Of a stretch of 5,002 bases of DNA, positions 1 to 5,002 are shown piece after piece. Each line of letters begins with the position of its first letter. Position 1 is the stretch's first letter. A program made the translations under genes and the position numbers. The stretch comes from Acetobacteraceae bacterium (GTDB lineage: Bacteria > Pseudomonadota > Alphaproteobacteria > Acetobacterales > Acetobacteraceae). Location of the stretch: NCBI GenBank assembly GCA_027306955.1, contig DAHUXX010000050.1, positions 1-5,002 of the forward strand. The letters run 5' to 3'. Under the pieces are notes generated by a model that was not told the origin of the DNA, did no database searches, and worked only from the letters and a program-made list of their open reading frames with translations.

Positions 1-234
1 TGCGCGTCCGCAAGGGGCACGAAACGCCACCTCGCGGCGCTCAGGGAACTGCAGCAGGCGCTCGGCACCTGCCACGACCTCGCCGTCGCCGAGGCCCAGC
101 TCGCGGAGCTGCACCCGGACGGCGCGGCACCCCTCGCCGACTGGCTCGCCACGCGCCAGGCGGCCGGGCGCGAAGCGGCGCGGGAGGCCTGGCGCCGCTT
201 CGCGCGCCGCAAGCGGTTCTGGAACCGCCCCTGA
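1..234 (+). CDS. CHAD domain-containing protein, C-terminal fragment
   Basis: The reading frame is open from the first base and ends at TGA 232-234, giving 77 residues; the start lies outside the window. What remains resembles the last part of a CHAD domain, an all-helical domain rich in basic residues. It has an LRELQQALGTCHDLAVA stretch (residues 14-30), matching the family's usual 'LQ..LG..ND.aVA' pattern with His-Asp in place of the common Asn-Asp. A helix with Trp and many Arg residues follows, and the end is Arg-Lys-Arg-Phe-Trp, like the 'FW' end common in this family. CHAD domains are known to bind polyphosphate and often follow a CYTH (triphosphatase) domain. Whether this protein has a CYTH part cannot be seen here. 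The family call rests on pattern recognition over a short piece. The downstream gene is 137 bp away on the same strand, so an operon is not required. Confidence 0.72.
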   Translation, partial: CASARGTKRHLAALRELQQALGTCHDLAVAEAQLAELHPDGAAPLADWLATRQAAGREAAREAWRRFARRKRFWNRP

Positions 235-310
235 GGCGCGGCACGGCACATGGCCGCGATTTCATCCCGCTGGGACCTCGTCGCGCCCGGCGGGCCATCA
301 AATTGCCCCA

Positions 311-339
311 TCGTAACCTTAGGTGTCGTAACCTTAGGT
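311..339. repeat. Two-copy tandem repeat, 15-bp period, upstream of the lipoprotein gene
   Basis: The 14-base unit TCGTAACCTTAGGT occurs at 311-324 and again, without mismatch, at 326-339, separated by one G. It is much richer in A and T than the surrounding sequence. Each unit contains ACCTTAGGT, an inverted repeat of ACCT and AGGT around a central T. It ends 32 bp before the lipoprotein ATG, where a promoter or a regulator binding site would be expected. The repeat is seen directly; a regulatory role is inferred. A TTGCCC at 303-308 could act as a -35 box, but I see no convincing -10 partner. Confidence 0.8.
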
Positions 340-371
340 AGAGCTCGTTCGTCACGTCTCCGGACAAGACC

Positions 372-959
372 ATGCGCATCCCGCACCGCTCGCTCGCTTT
401 CCTCCTCCCCGCGGCTCTCGCCGCCTGCGCCGTGGCGCCGCCCACCGGGCCGGACGTCATCGCCATGCCCGGCAAGGACAAGACGCTGCAGGCCTTCCAG
501 CAGGACGACCTCGCCTGCCGCCAGTACGCCTCCCAGGCGACGGGCGGCGTCTCCCCGGCCCAGGCGGCCACCGGCAGCGCGGTCGGCAGCGCCGTGGTCG
601 GCACGGCGATCGGCGCCGCGGCCGGTGCCGCGCTGGGCTCGGTCAGCGGCCAGATGGGCGCCGGGGCGGCGATCGGCGGCGCCACGGGCCTGCTCGCCGG
701 CTCCGCCATCGGCGCCTCCAACGCCGGCCTCTCCGCCGGGGAACTCCAGTTCCGCTACGACACCGCCTATGCCCAGTGCATGGCTGCGCGCGGCAACGAG
801 GTCGCCCCGCCGTCCTCCGGTTACGCCGCCTACCCGACGCCCTACGCCTATCCCTACCCGTACCCGGCGTACACCTACCCGGCGCCGATCTACGCCTATC
901 CGCCGCCGGTGGTGCTGCATTACGGCTGGTACCCCCGCTACCGCTACTGGCACCACTGA
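372..959 (+). CDS. Glycine-zipper family lipoprotein with Tyr/Pro-rich C-terminus
   Basis: The product is 195 residues. A short basic N-terminus (Arg2, His5, Arg6) and a hydrophobic stretch (8-18) lead to Leu-Ala-Ala-Cys at 16-19. This fits a signal peptidase II lipobox, with Cys19 as the lipidated first residue of the mature protein, so an envelope lipoprotein is predicted. Residues 68-115 are a glycine-zipper segment with repeated small residues (GSAVGSAVVGTAIGAAAG and similar), a type of segment thought to insert in or pack against membranes. It is flanked by Cys49 (in DLACRQYA) and Cys136 (in YAQCMAARG). This arrangement is common in the proteobacterial glycine-zipper lipoproteins I know of, and the two Cys could pair. 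Residues 150-195 carry 14 Tyr and many Pro, ending in Trp-His-His. The ATG at 372 is chosen because the signal sequence starts there; the only Shine-Dalgarno-like match is a weak GGA at 362-364. The precise function is unknown. A longer overlapping frame at 250-1062 lacks these features. Confidence 0.85.
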   Translation: MRIPHRSLAFLLPAALAACAVAPPTGPDVIAMPGKDKTLQAFQQDDLACRQYASQATGGVSPAQAATGSAVGSAVVGTAIGAAAGAALGSVSGQMGAGAAIGGATGLLAGSAIGASNAGLSAGELQFRYDTAYAQCMAARGNEVAPPSSGYAAYPTPYAYPYPYPAYTYPAPIYAYPPPVVLHYGWYPRYRYWHH

Positions 960-998
960 GCGCGGCGAAAGGGGCGGGCCGCCACATGCCTGCTCCGC

Positions 999-1014
999 GC
1001 GCAAGCGCTTGCGC
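999..1014. promoter_or_regulatory. Perfect 16-bp palindrome, operator-like
   Basis: GCGCAAGCGCTTGCGC reads the same on both strands. The core AAGCGCTT fits the AANCGNTT pattern with a central CG that is typical of LacI/PurR-family operators. It lies 39 bp after the lipoprotein stop and about 190 bp before the helicase start, in the only non-coding stretch between them. There is no loop and no T-run, so it is not a terminator of the usual kind. The palindrome is seen directly; that it binds a regulator is inferred, and GC-rich DNA makes chance palindromes more likely. Confidence 0.4.
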
Positions 1015-1195
1015 CGGCGCACCGGAACGGCCATAGACCGCGCGTTGCCGGCGCACGCGTGATCGGCGCGCCCCATCGTTCGCACGACAGCGCGCCCGGC
1101 CCGGCACCTCTTTCCATCCGTTCGCCCCGCATTCACGCGGGCATGGCGAGCATCGCAGCGCCCCTTTCGCACGGCATCGGCCATGCCTGGGCGCC

Positions 1196-1200
1196 GGAGA
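1196..1200 (+). promoter_or_regulatory. Shine-Dalgarno site that selects the GTG start of the helicase gene
   Basis: GGAGA lies six bases before the GTG at 1207, which is near-ideal spacing. It sits inside the coding part of the longer alternative that would start at ATG 1183, and I see no comparable site before that ATG. This favours the GTG start. Confidence 0.7.
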
Positions 1201-1206
1201 TCCTTC

Positions 1207-2424
1207 GTGACTCAAGACTTCGCCTCCCTCGGCCTCGCCGAGCCCCTGCTGCGTGCCCTCCAGCGCACCGGCTTCACCACGCCGACGCCGATCCAGGCCG
1301 ACGCCATCCCCCACCTCCTCGCCGGGCGCGACCTGCTCGGCATCGCCCAGACCGGCACCGGCAAGACTGCTGCCTTCGCGCTGCCGCTGCTGCACCAGCT
1401 GCACACCGCGCGCGCCGCGACCGCGCCCCATTCCGCCCACGCGCTGATCCTCGCGCCGACGCGCGAACTGGCGCTGCAGATCATCGAGAGCTTCAAGCAG
1501 CTCGGCGATCCACGCCTGCGCATCGCCGCCGTCATCGGCGGGCAGAGCCGGTTCGCCCAGGTGCAGCGGCTGCGCCCGGGGACGGACATCGTCGTCGGCA
1601 CGCCCGGCCGTGTCCGCGACCTCATGGGCACCAACGAGCTGCGCCTCGGCGCGGTGCGCCACTTCGTGCTCGACGAGGCGGACCGCATGCTCGACCTCGG
1701 CTTCATCCGCGACATCGAACGCATCGCTTCCGCGCTGCCGGCGACGCGCCAGTCCGCCCTGTTCTCCGCCACCATGCCGGCCGAGGTCGAGAAGCTCGCC
1801 CGCTCCATGCTGCGCGACCCCGTCCGCGTGGCGGTGACGCCCGCGGAGGTGGTGGTGCCGCGCATCGCCCAGTCGGTGCACTTCGTGCCGCAGGCGGAAC
1901 GCTCGCGGCTGCTCGTCGACCTCCTCGGCGACCAGGCGCTCGCGCGCGTCATCGTCTTCACCCGCACCAAGCGCGGCGCCGATCGCGTCGCCGAGGCGCT
2001 GGAGGGTGCCGGCCATGGCGTCGCGGCCCTGCATGGCAACAAGAGCCAGCCGCAGCGCATCAAGGCGCTCGACCGCTTCCGCGACGGCCGCGCCCGGGTG
2101 CTGGTGGCGACCGACATCGCCGCGCGCGGGATCGACGTCGCCGCGGTCTCCCACGTCATCAACTACGACCTGCCGGCGCAGCCCGAGGACTACGTCCACC
2201 GCATCGGCCGCACCGCGCGGGCGGGGGCGAGCGGCAAAGCGATCTCGTTCTGCGACCCGCAGGAAGCGAAGATGCTCCGCGCGATCGAGCACGCCGCCGG
2301 CACCGCGATCGCGGTCGCGAGCGGCGCGCCGGCCGCGAGGGCGCCCGAGGCGATGCCACAATTCGTCCGCCCGGCGCGCCCGGCGGGGCAATCGCGCCGC
2401 AGGTCCCGCCGCCGGGCGGCCTGA
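1207..2424 (+). CDS. rhlE: DEAD-box ATP-dependent RNA helicase, RhlE-type
   Basis: The product is 405 residues from the GTG start. DEAD-box helicases use ATP to unwind short RNA duplexes and remodel RNA-protein complexes in the cytoplasm, often in ribosome assembly, RNA decay or cold adaptation. All core motifs are present in order: Q motif (FASLGL at 5-10 through PTPIQ at 26-30), Walker A AQTGTGKT (47-54), PTRELA (84-89), GG (111-112), TPGR (132-135), DEAD (156-159), SAT (187-189), VIVF (248-251), ATDIAARGID (301-310) and HRIGRTARAG (331-340). The core ends near residue 360 and is followed by only about 45 residues finishing in a basic tail (RRRSRRRAA). This is shorter than E. coli RhlE, whose tail is longer. 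The GTG start gives an N-terminus VTQDFASLGLAEPLL that matches usual RhlE starts and has GGAGA six bases upstream. ATG 1183 would add eight residues (MPGRRRSF). The RhlE subgroup is inferred from the N-terminus and motif details; the DEAD-box assignment itself is certain. Confidence 0.95.
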   Translation: MTQDFASLGLAEPLLRALQRTGFTTPTPIQADAIPHLLAGRDLLGIAQTGTGKTAAFALPLLHQLHTARAATAPHSAHALILAPTRELALQIIESFKQLGDPRLRIAAVIGGQSRFAQVQRLRPGTDIVVGTPGRVRDLMGTNELRLGAVRHFVLDEADRMLDLGFIRDIERIASALPATRQSALFSATMPAEVEKLARSMLRDPVRVAVTPAEVVVPRIAQSVHFVPQAERSRLLVDLLGDQALARVIVFTRTKRGADRVAEALEGAGHGVAALHGNKSQPQRIKALDRFRDGRARVLVATDIAARGIDVAAVSHVINYDLPAQPEDYVHRIGRTARAGASGKAISFCDPQEAKMLRAIEHAAGTAIAVASGAPAARAPEAMPQFVRPARPAGQSRRRSRRRAA

Positions 2425-2442
2425 AGCCCGGGCGAGGCGGCA

Positions 2443-2468
2443 ACGGCGGGGCGATCAGGCCCCGCCGT
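2443..2468. terminator. GC-rich hairpin between convergent rhlE and VOC genes, possible bidirectional terminator
   Basis: The arms ACGGCGGGGC (2443-2452) and GCCCCGCCGT (2459-2468) pair perfectly over 10 bp around a 6-base loop. It begins 18 bases after the helicase stop. On the other strand it covers the last codons of the VOC gene, whose TGA stop falls in the loop. No T-run follows on either strand, so it is not a canonical intrinsic terminator. It may still act as a transcription end or as a 3'-end RNA stabiliser for both genes. The hairpin is seen; the role is inferred. Confidence 0.5.
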
Positions 2469-2829
2469 GATACGCCTCGATCCGGTAGCCGTCGGGGTCA
2501 ATCGCGAAGGCCGCGTAATAGTCCGGCCCGTAATCCGGGCGCGGGCCGGGCTTGCCGTTGTCCTTGCCGCCGGCCTTGAGTGCCGCCTTGTGGAACGCAT
2601 CGACCGCCTTGCGGCTCGGCGCGTCGAAGCAGAAATGCAGGCCGGAGCGCATGTCGGCGGGCACCGAGTGCGCGGTCTCGTTCAGCCACCACACTGGCGC
2701 CTCGGTACCGTAGCCGGCATAGCCATCGCCCTGCGCGAGGCACTGGGCGCCGATCGCGCCGAGGACGGAATCGTAGAATCGGCGGGCGGCGGCTACGTCG
2801 CGAACGCCGATGGAGACATGGTTGAGCAT
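2455..2829 (-). CDS. VOC family protein (glyoxalase/bleomycin resistance/dioxygenase fold)
   Basis: The product is 124 residues, the usual size for a single-domain VOC protein built from two beta-alpha-beta-beta-beta modules. The N-terminus MLNHVSIGVRDVAAARRFYD is a typical first module, with His4 as a likely metal ligand. GLHFCFDA (63-70) opens the second module with His65, and DPDGYRIEAYH (111-121) supplies Glu118, completing a plausible His-His-Glu metal site. The stretch around residues 88-111 (KDNGKPGPRPDYGPDYYAAF) resembles a common VOC subfamily with 'DNG.PG.RP.Y.P.YY.AF', which I know only as uncharacterised. The substrate is unknown; roles in the superfamily include isomerisation, dioxygenation and antibiotic or fosfomycin inactivation. 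The start was set by AAGGGAG seven bases upstream of the ATG; the open frame continues further upstream to 3111 but runs antisense to the next gene. The gene is divergent from the CGNR regulator gene and probably controlled by it through the palindrome at 2862-2883. Confidence 0.9.
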   Translation of the reverse strand: MLNHVSIGVRDVAAARRFYDSVLGAIGAQCLAQGDGYAGYGTEAPVWWLNETAHSVPADMRSGLHFCFDAPSRKAVDAFHKAALKAGGKDNGKPGPRPDYGPDYYAAFAIDPDGYRIEAYHGGA

Positions 2830-2836
2830 GTGCGAA

Positions 2837-2843
2837 CTCCCTT
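2837..2843 (-). promoter_or_regulatory. Shine-Dalgarno site of the VOC gene
   Basis: On the minus strand AAGGGAG lies seven bases before the ATG whose first base is 2829. It is a strong match and identifies this ATG as the start within a much longer open frame. Confidence 0.75.
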
Positions 2844-2859
2844 TCCGATGGCGGAGGAC

Positions 2860-2865
2860 CATATA
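2860..2865 (-). promoter_or_regulatory. Candidate -10 box for the VOC gene
   Basis: The minus strand reads TATATG here (4 of 6 to TATAAT), overlapping the left arm of the 22-bp palindrome. Transcription would start near 2853, leaving a leader of about 24 bases that just contains the Shine-Dalgarno site. I see no good -35 box at 17 bases, as would fit a promoter needing help or one with relaxed -35 use. This is inference. Confidence 0.35.
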
Positions 2866-2883
2866 ACCAGCGCGATGGTTATA
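2862..2883. promoter_or_regulatory. 22-bp near-perfect palindrome, putative shared operator of the VOC/CGNR divergon
   Basis: The arms TATAACCA (2862-2869) and TGGTTATA (2876-2883) pair perfectly around GCGCGA, and 10 of the 11 base pairs across the whole element are symmetric. It lies in the 76-bp gap between two divergent genes, 32 bp from the VOC start and 22 bp from the regulator ATG at 2906. It is an AT-rich island in GC-rich DNA. Its two arms overlap candidate -10 boxes on both strands, so a bound dimer could block both promoters. The neighbouring CGNR protein is the obvious candidate to bind it, but that is not shown by the sequence. Confidence 0.7.
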
Positions 2884-2885
2884 AT
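2880..2885 (+). promoter_or_regulatory. Candidate -10 box (TATAAT) for the CGNR regulator gene
   Basis: A perfect TATAAT starts inside the right arm of the palindrome. Transcription would begin near 2892, leaving 14 bases before ATG 2906 or 26 before ATG 2918. No clear TTGACA-like -35 box is found 16-18 bases upstream. Confidence 0.45.
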
Positions 2886-2905
2886 CTTGACGCCACTTCG
2901 CCGGG

Positions 2906-3520
2906 ATGTCAACCACCATGTCGGTTAGGGACGCGCCGCGCCCGGCCCTGCCACCCGAGGCGTGCCTGGATTTCGTCAACACGCGCCACTGGCGCGGCAA
3001 GCCGCAGCCCACGGAGACGCTGCACGGCGCGGCCGACCTTCTCGCCTGGGCCGCGCAGCACGCCGGCGCGCCGCCAACGGCACCCGGCCCCGGCCTGTTC
3101 GAGGCCGGCATCGCGCTGCGCGAGTTGCTGCACCGGATCGTGAGCGCCCGCGCCGCGGGCGAGAGGGTGGCCGAGGCCGACCTCGCCGCCCTCGACGCGG
3201 CGCTGGAGGCGGCACCGATGCGTCGCTCGCTCGTGGCCGCGGGCGACGGCTACGCCTGGCGCACCCAGCCCGGTGGACCAGAGCGGGGCGAACACGCCTC
3301 GGGCGCCGCCACGCTGCTCGCCCCGGTGCTGTGGGCCGCCGCCGACCTGCTGGCCCAGGATGGCGGGAAGCGCCTGCGCGCCTGCGCCAACCCGGAATGT
3401 CGCTGGCTGTTCGTCGATGCCAGCCGCAACGGTTCGCGCCGCTGGTGCGACATGGCCGCCTGCGGCAACCGCGCCAAGGCGCACCGTCACTACCTCAGGA
3501 CGAAAGCCGCGAAAGCCTAG
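2906..3520 (+). CDS. CGNR zinc-finger/ABATE domain protein, putative transcriptional regulator
   Basis: The product is 204 residues. The N-terminal part begins with CLDFVNTRHWRG (20-31), the 'LDFvNT' signature of the ABATE domain (formerly DUF1470), and continues with helices to about residue 150. The C-terminal zinc finger has two pairs of cysteines: Cys160 and Cys165 (CANPEC), then Cys181 and Cys186. The last belongs to the CGNR motif at 186-189 that names the family. A basic tail (RAKAHRHYLRTK) follows and could contact DNA. Proteins of this type are annotated as putative stress-linked transcription regulators; few have been studied. Divergence from the VOC gene across a shared palindrome suggests it controls that gene and itself. 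The start is uncertain: ATG 2906 has no spaced Shine-Dalgarno, while ATG 2918 (residue Met5) has a GGGA 11 bases upstream. The gene ends at TAG 3518-3520, overlapping the stop of the convergent gene. Confidence 0.9.
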   Translation: MSTTMSVRDAPRPALPPEACLDFVNTRHWRGKPQPTETLHGAADLLAWAAQHAGAPPTAPGPGLFEAGIALRELLHRIVSARAAGERVAEADLAALDAALEAAPMRRSLVAAGDGYAWRTQPGGPERGEHASGAATLLAPVLWAAADLLAQDGGKRLRACANPECRWLFVDASRNGSRRWCDMAACGNRAKAHRHYLRTKAAKA

Positions 3521-5002
3521 CGCGGCACCAGGAAGATGTCGGGCTGCGGCGCGGCCGGGCGGATTGCGGTGTAGCGGTCGCGGATGGCGGCGCGCACCGG
3601 AGGACTCAGCCACGGCTGCGCCACGGCGAGCGGCGCGTCCAGCACGATGGCGCTGAACCCGCCGGCGCGGATGCGCGCGATGAAGCCCGCCGCGTCGCAG
3701 CGCCCGGTGCGGAACCCCTCGGCGCGGTTGAACAGATCGACCGCGAACGCCCGCCCGGCCCAGTAGCAGAGGCTGAGTTGCTGGCAGACGGCCGGGTCCG
3801 GCAGCGCCCGCAGCCGCGCGACGGTCGCTGCGTCGCGCAGGGCGGCGGCGCGCTCCTCGCGCACCCAGGGCAGCACCAGCAAAGCCGGCGCCGATGCCAG
3901 GTCGAGCGCGGCGGCGGCGACGGCGACGAACCCGAGCGCCACGCCGAGCGCGCGCAGCCTTGGCGCGGTCAGCTTCACCGCTTCGCGCAGCCGCGACAGC
4001 GCATGCCCTGCGCACAGCGAGACCGCGATCAGCAAGTCGAAGAACGCGTTGTAGCTCACCCCCTCGCCCGCCGAGCCCAGCACGCCGACGGCAAGCCCGA
4101 ATCCCGCGTAGAGCAGCAGCAGCCGCGCCATCCTGTCGCGCATCCGCCCGACGGCCAGCGCCGCCGGCGCCGCGACCGCGGGCAGCAGCGGCTTCAGCGT
4201 GCCCAGTGTCTGCCGGACGGCGCGCGCCCCCGACCACACCCGCGGCGTCAGCAGGCCGGCGACGAAATCCGGCCCGAAGGCCAGGCGACAGGCGACGAGC
4301 CCAGCCGCGCCGGCCAGCGCCAGCGTCACCGCGTAGGCCCTGAACCGCCGCCGGTCCTCGAGGAACAGCCAGGCCGCCAGCGCCAGCGGCACCGCCAGCA
4401 GGCTGTGCTTCGTGAACAGGCCCGCCGCGACGAGCAGCGCCGCCGCCACGGCACCCCGCGGCGAGCGCGCGCGCAACACGAGCGCCATGCCCGCCAGCGT
4501 CAGCGCATGGCCCAGCATCTCGGGGTCGTCGGCGCCGACATAGCTCGGCGCCCGCGCCGCGAGCCAGCCGAGGAACAGCATCGGCGCGAAGGCCGAGGCA
4601 GCCCGGTCGGCACCGCCTGCGCGCAGGATCGTGGCCATCGCCGCCGCGACCGCGGCCAGCGCCAGCCACGCCACGGCCCGACCGGCGAACACCGCGTCGG
4701 GGATCGCGCGCATCGCCGAGGCGACCACGAAGAACGACAGCGGCGGATAATTGTTCGCGATGTCGGCGCAGGGCGACTTGTAGAGCGGCGCGCCGCGGGC
4801 CGCGAAGGACGCGAAATAGGCGTTCCAACCCTCATTGTAGTCGATCGGCACGCGCAGCGTGGAACGCCAGGCGAACAGCGCGTACGTCACCGCCAGCGCC
4901 AGTACGCCCAGCAGGAGGAGGCCGCGCTCAAGGGTGGCAGCGCGAGGCGGGGCCGGAAAAACCGGCAGGCGGCCTATGCGTGCCCCGCCGATCCGGCGAG
5001 GT
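3517..5002 (-). CDS. Multi-pass membrane protein, probable GT-C-type glycosyltransferase (GT39/ArnT-like), 5' end outside window
   Basis: The frame runs from the window edge to TAG 3517-3519, about 494 residues seen. Counting from the edge, residues 28-45 (LLLLGVLALAVTYALFAW) form the first membrane helix. A loop with Asp54 and Glu57 (DYNEGWNAYF) follows, resembling the catalytic acidic loop after helix 1 in GT-C enzymes. NNYPPL (83-88) and DDPEML (158-163) are in positions seen in such proteins. I count about 10-11 hydrophobic segments up to about residue 370. The last 90 or so residues look soluble, with alternating strands and helices. GT-C enzymes transfer sugars from polyprenyl-phosphate donors on the outer face of the inner membrane; acceptor and donor here are unknown. 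A GTG at 4888-4890 is the only standard start codon in the visible 5' part, but it would cut helix 1 in half and has no Shine-Dalgarno. I therefore treat the start as lying beyond 5002. A non-enzymatic membrane protein is possible. Confidence 0.72.
   Translation of the reverse strand, partial: PRRIGGARIGRLPVFPAPPRAATLERGLLLLGVLALAVTYALFAWRSTLRVPIDYNEGWNAYFASFAARGAPLYKSPCADIANNYPPLSFFVVASAMRAIPDAVFAGRAVAWLALAAVAAAMATILRAGGADRAASAFAPMLFLGWLAARAPSYVGADDPEMLGHALTLAGMALVLRARSPRGAVAAALLVAAGLFTKHSLLAVPLALAAWLFLEDRRRFRAYAVTLALAGAAGLVACRLAFGPDFVAGLLTPRVWSGARAVRQTLGTLKPLLPAVAAPAALAVGRMRDRMARLLLLYAGFGLAVGVLGSAGEGVSYNAFFDLLIAVSLCAGHALSRLREAVKLTAPRLRALGVALGFVAVAAAALDLASAPALLVLPWVREERAAALRDAATVARLRALPDPAVCQQLSLCYWAGRAFAVDLFNRAEGFRTGRCDAAGFIARIRAGGFSAIVLDAPLAVAQPWLSPPVRAAIRDRYTAIRPAAPQPDIFLVPR

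Noticed and set aside
973..983. GGCGGGCCGCC after the lipoprotein stop as a terminator
   Set aside because: It is symmetric but leaves no loop, the realistic stem is about three pairs and there is no T-run.
960..1206. Possible small gene or RNA gene between the lipoprotein and helicase genes
   Set aside because: Short frames here have no ribosome binding site or recognisable product. I see no RNA gene or riboswitch pattern; only the 16-bp palindrome stands out.
643..2391. A 582-codon open frame on the minus strand, antisense to rhlE and the lipoprotein gene
   Set aside because: The translation is Arg/Ala/Gly-rich with no recognisable domain. Long antisense frames are expected opposite GC-rich genes, and the opposite strand holds a helicase with every motif intact.
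1059..2579. A 506-codon open frame on the plus strand overlapping rhlE in another frame
   Set aside because: The product is low-complexity, rich in Arg, Pro and His, and runs over the real helicase frame and past its stop. It is a shadow frame.
2887..2892. TTGACG as a -35 box for the CGNR gene
   Set aside because: At 17 bases downstream the sequence is CAACCA, not a -10 box, and this position would place the transcription start inside the coding region.
2830..3111. N-terminal extension of the VOC protein along the same open frame
   Set aside because: It would run antisense through the start of the CGNR gene and the divergent promoters, and the VOC fold begins at the ATG with a strong Shine-Dalgarno at 2829.
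2909..4828. A 639-codon minus-strand open frame across the CGNR and glycosyltransferase genes
   Set aside because: It lies in a different frame from the membrane protein, has no hydrophobic pattern and is antisense to a clear CGNR gene. It is a composition artefact.

Overview
The window is GC-rich (roughly 70% by eye), densely coded DNA from a bacterial chromosome. Codons end almost always in G or C, and the proteins are rich in Ala, Arg and Gly. The gene set fits a high-GC Pseudomonadota: a CHAD-domain protein, a glycine-zipper lipoprotein, an RhlE-type DEAD-box helicase, a VOC-family protein beside a CGNR regulator, and a membrane GT-C-like glycosyltransferase. An alphaproteobacterium such as an Acetobacteraceae member is my best guess, but this is inferred from composition and gene types only. 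I see no transposase, integrase, tRNA, rRNA or CRISPR array.

Layout. Positions 1-234 (+) hold the C-terminal end of a CHAD-domain protein cut by the window edge. A 137-bp gap follows and carries a 15-bp-period tandem repeat. Next, 372-959 (+) encodes a lipoprotein with a glycine zipper and a Tyr/Pro-rich tail. A 247-bp gap follows, holding a perfect 16-bp palindrome. Positions 1207-2424 (+) encode an RhlE-type RNA helicase whose probable start is a GTG with a good Shine-Dalgarno sequence. It converges on a VOC (glyoxalase-fold) gene at 2455-2829 (-), and a GC-rich hairpin lies across the junction. The VOC gene is divergent from a CGNR zinc-finger/ABATE regulator gene at 2906-3520 (+). The 76 bp between them contain a 22-bp near-perfect palindrome that overlaps likely -10 boxes on both strands. 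The regulator gene ends tail to tail with a multi-pass membrane protein gene at 3517 to the window edge (-), the two TAG stops sharing one CTAG.

How the parts relate. The one convincing functional unit is the VOC/CGNR divergon: a putative DNA-binding regulator facing a small metal-dependent enzyme gene, with a shared operator-like palindrome between them. The CHAD, lipoprotein, helicase and glycosyltransferase genes look like unrelated single genes. No large undescribed system is evident; the best candidates for follow-up are the divergon operator and the tandem repeat upstream of the lipoprotein gene.
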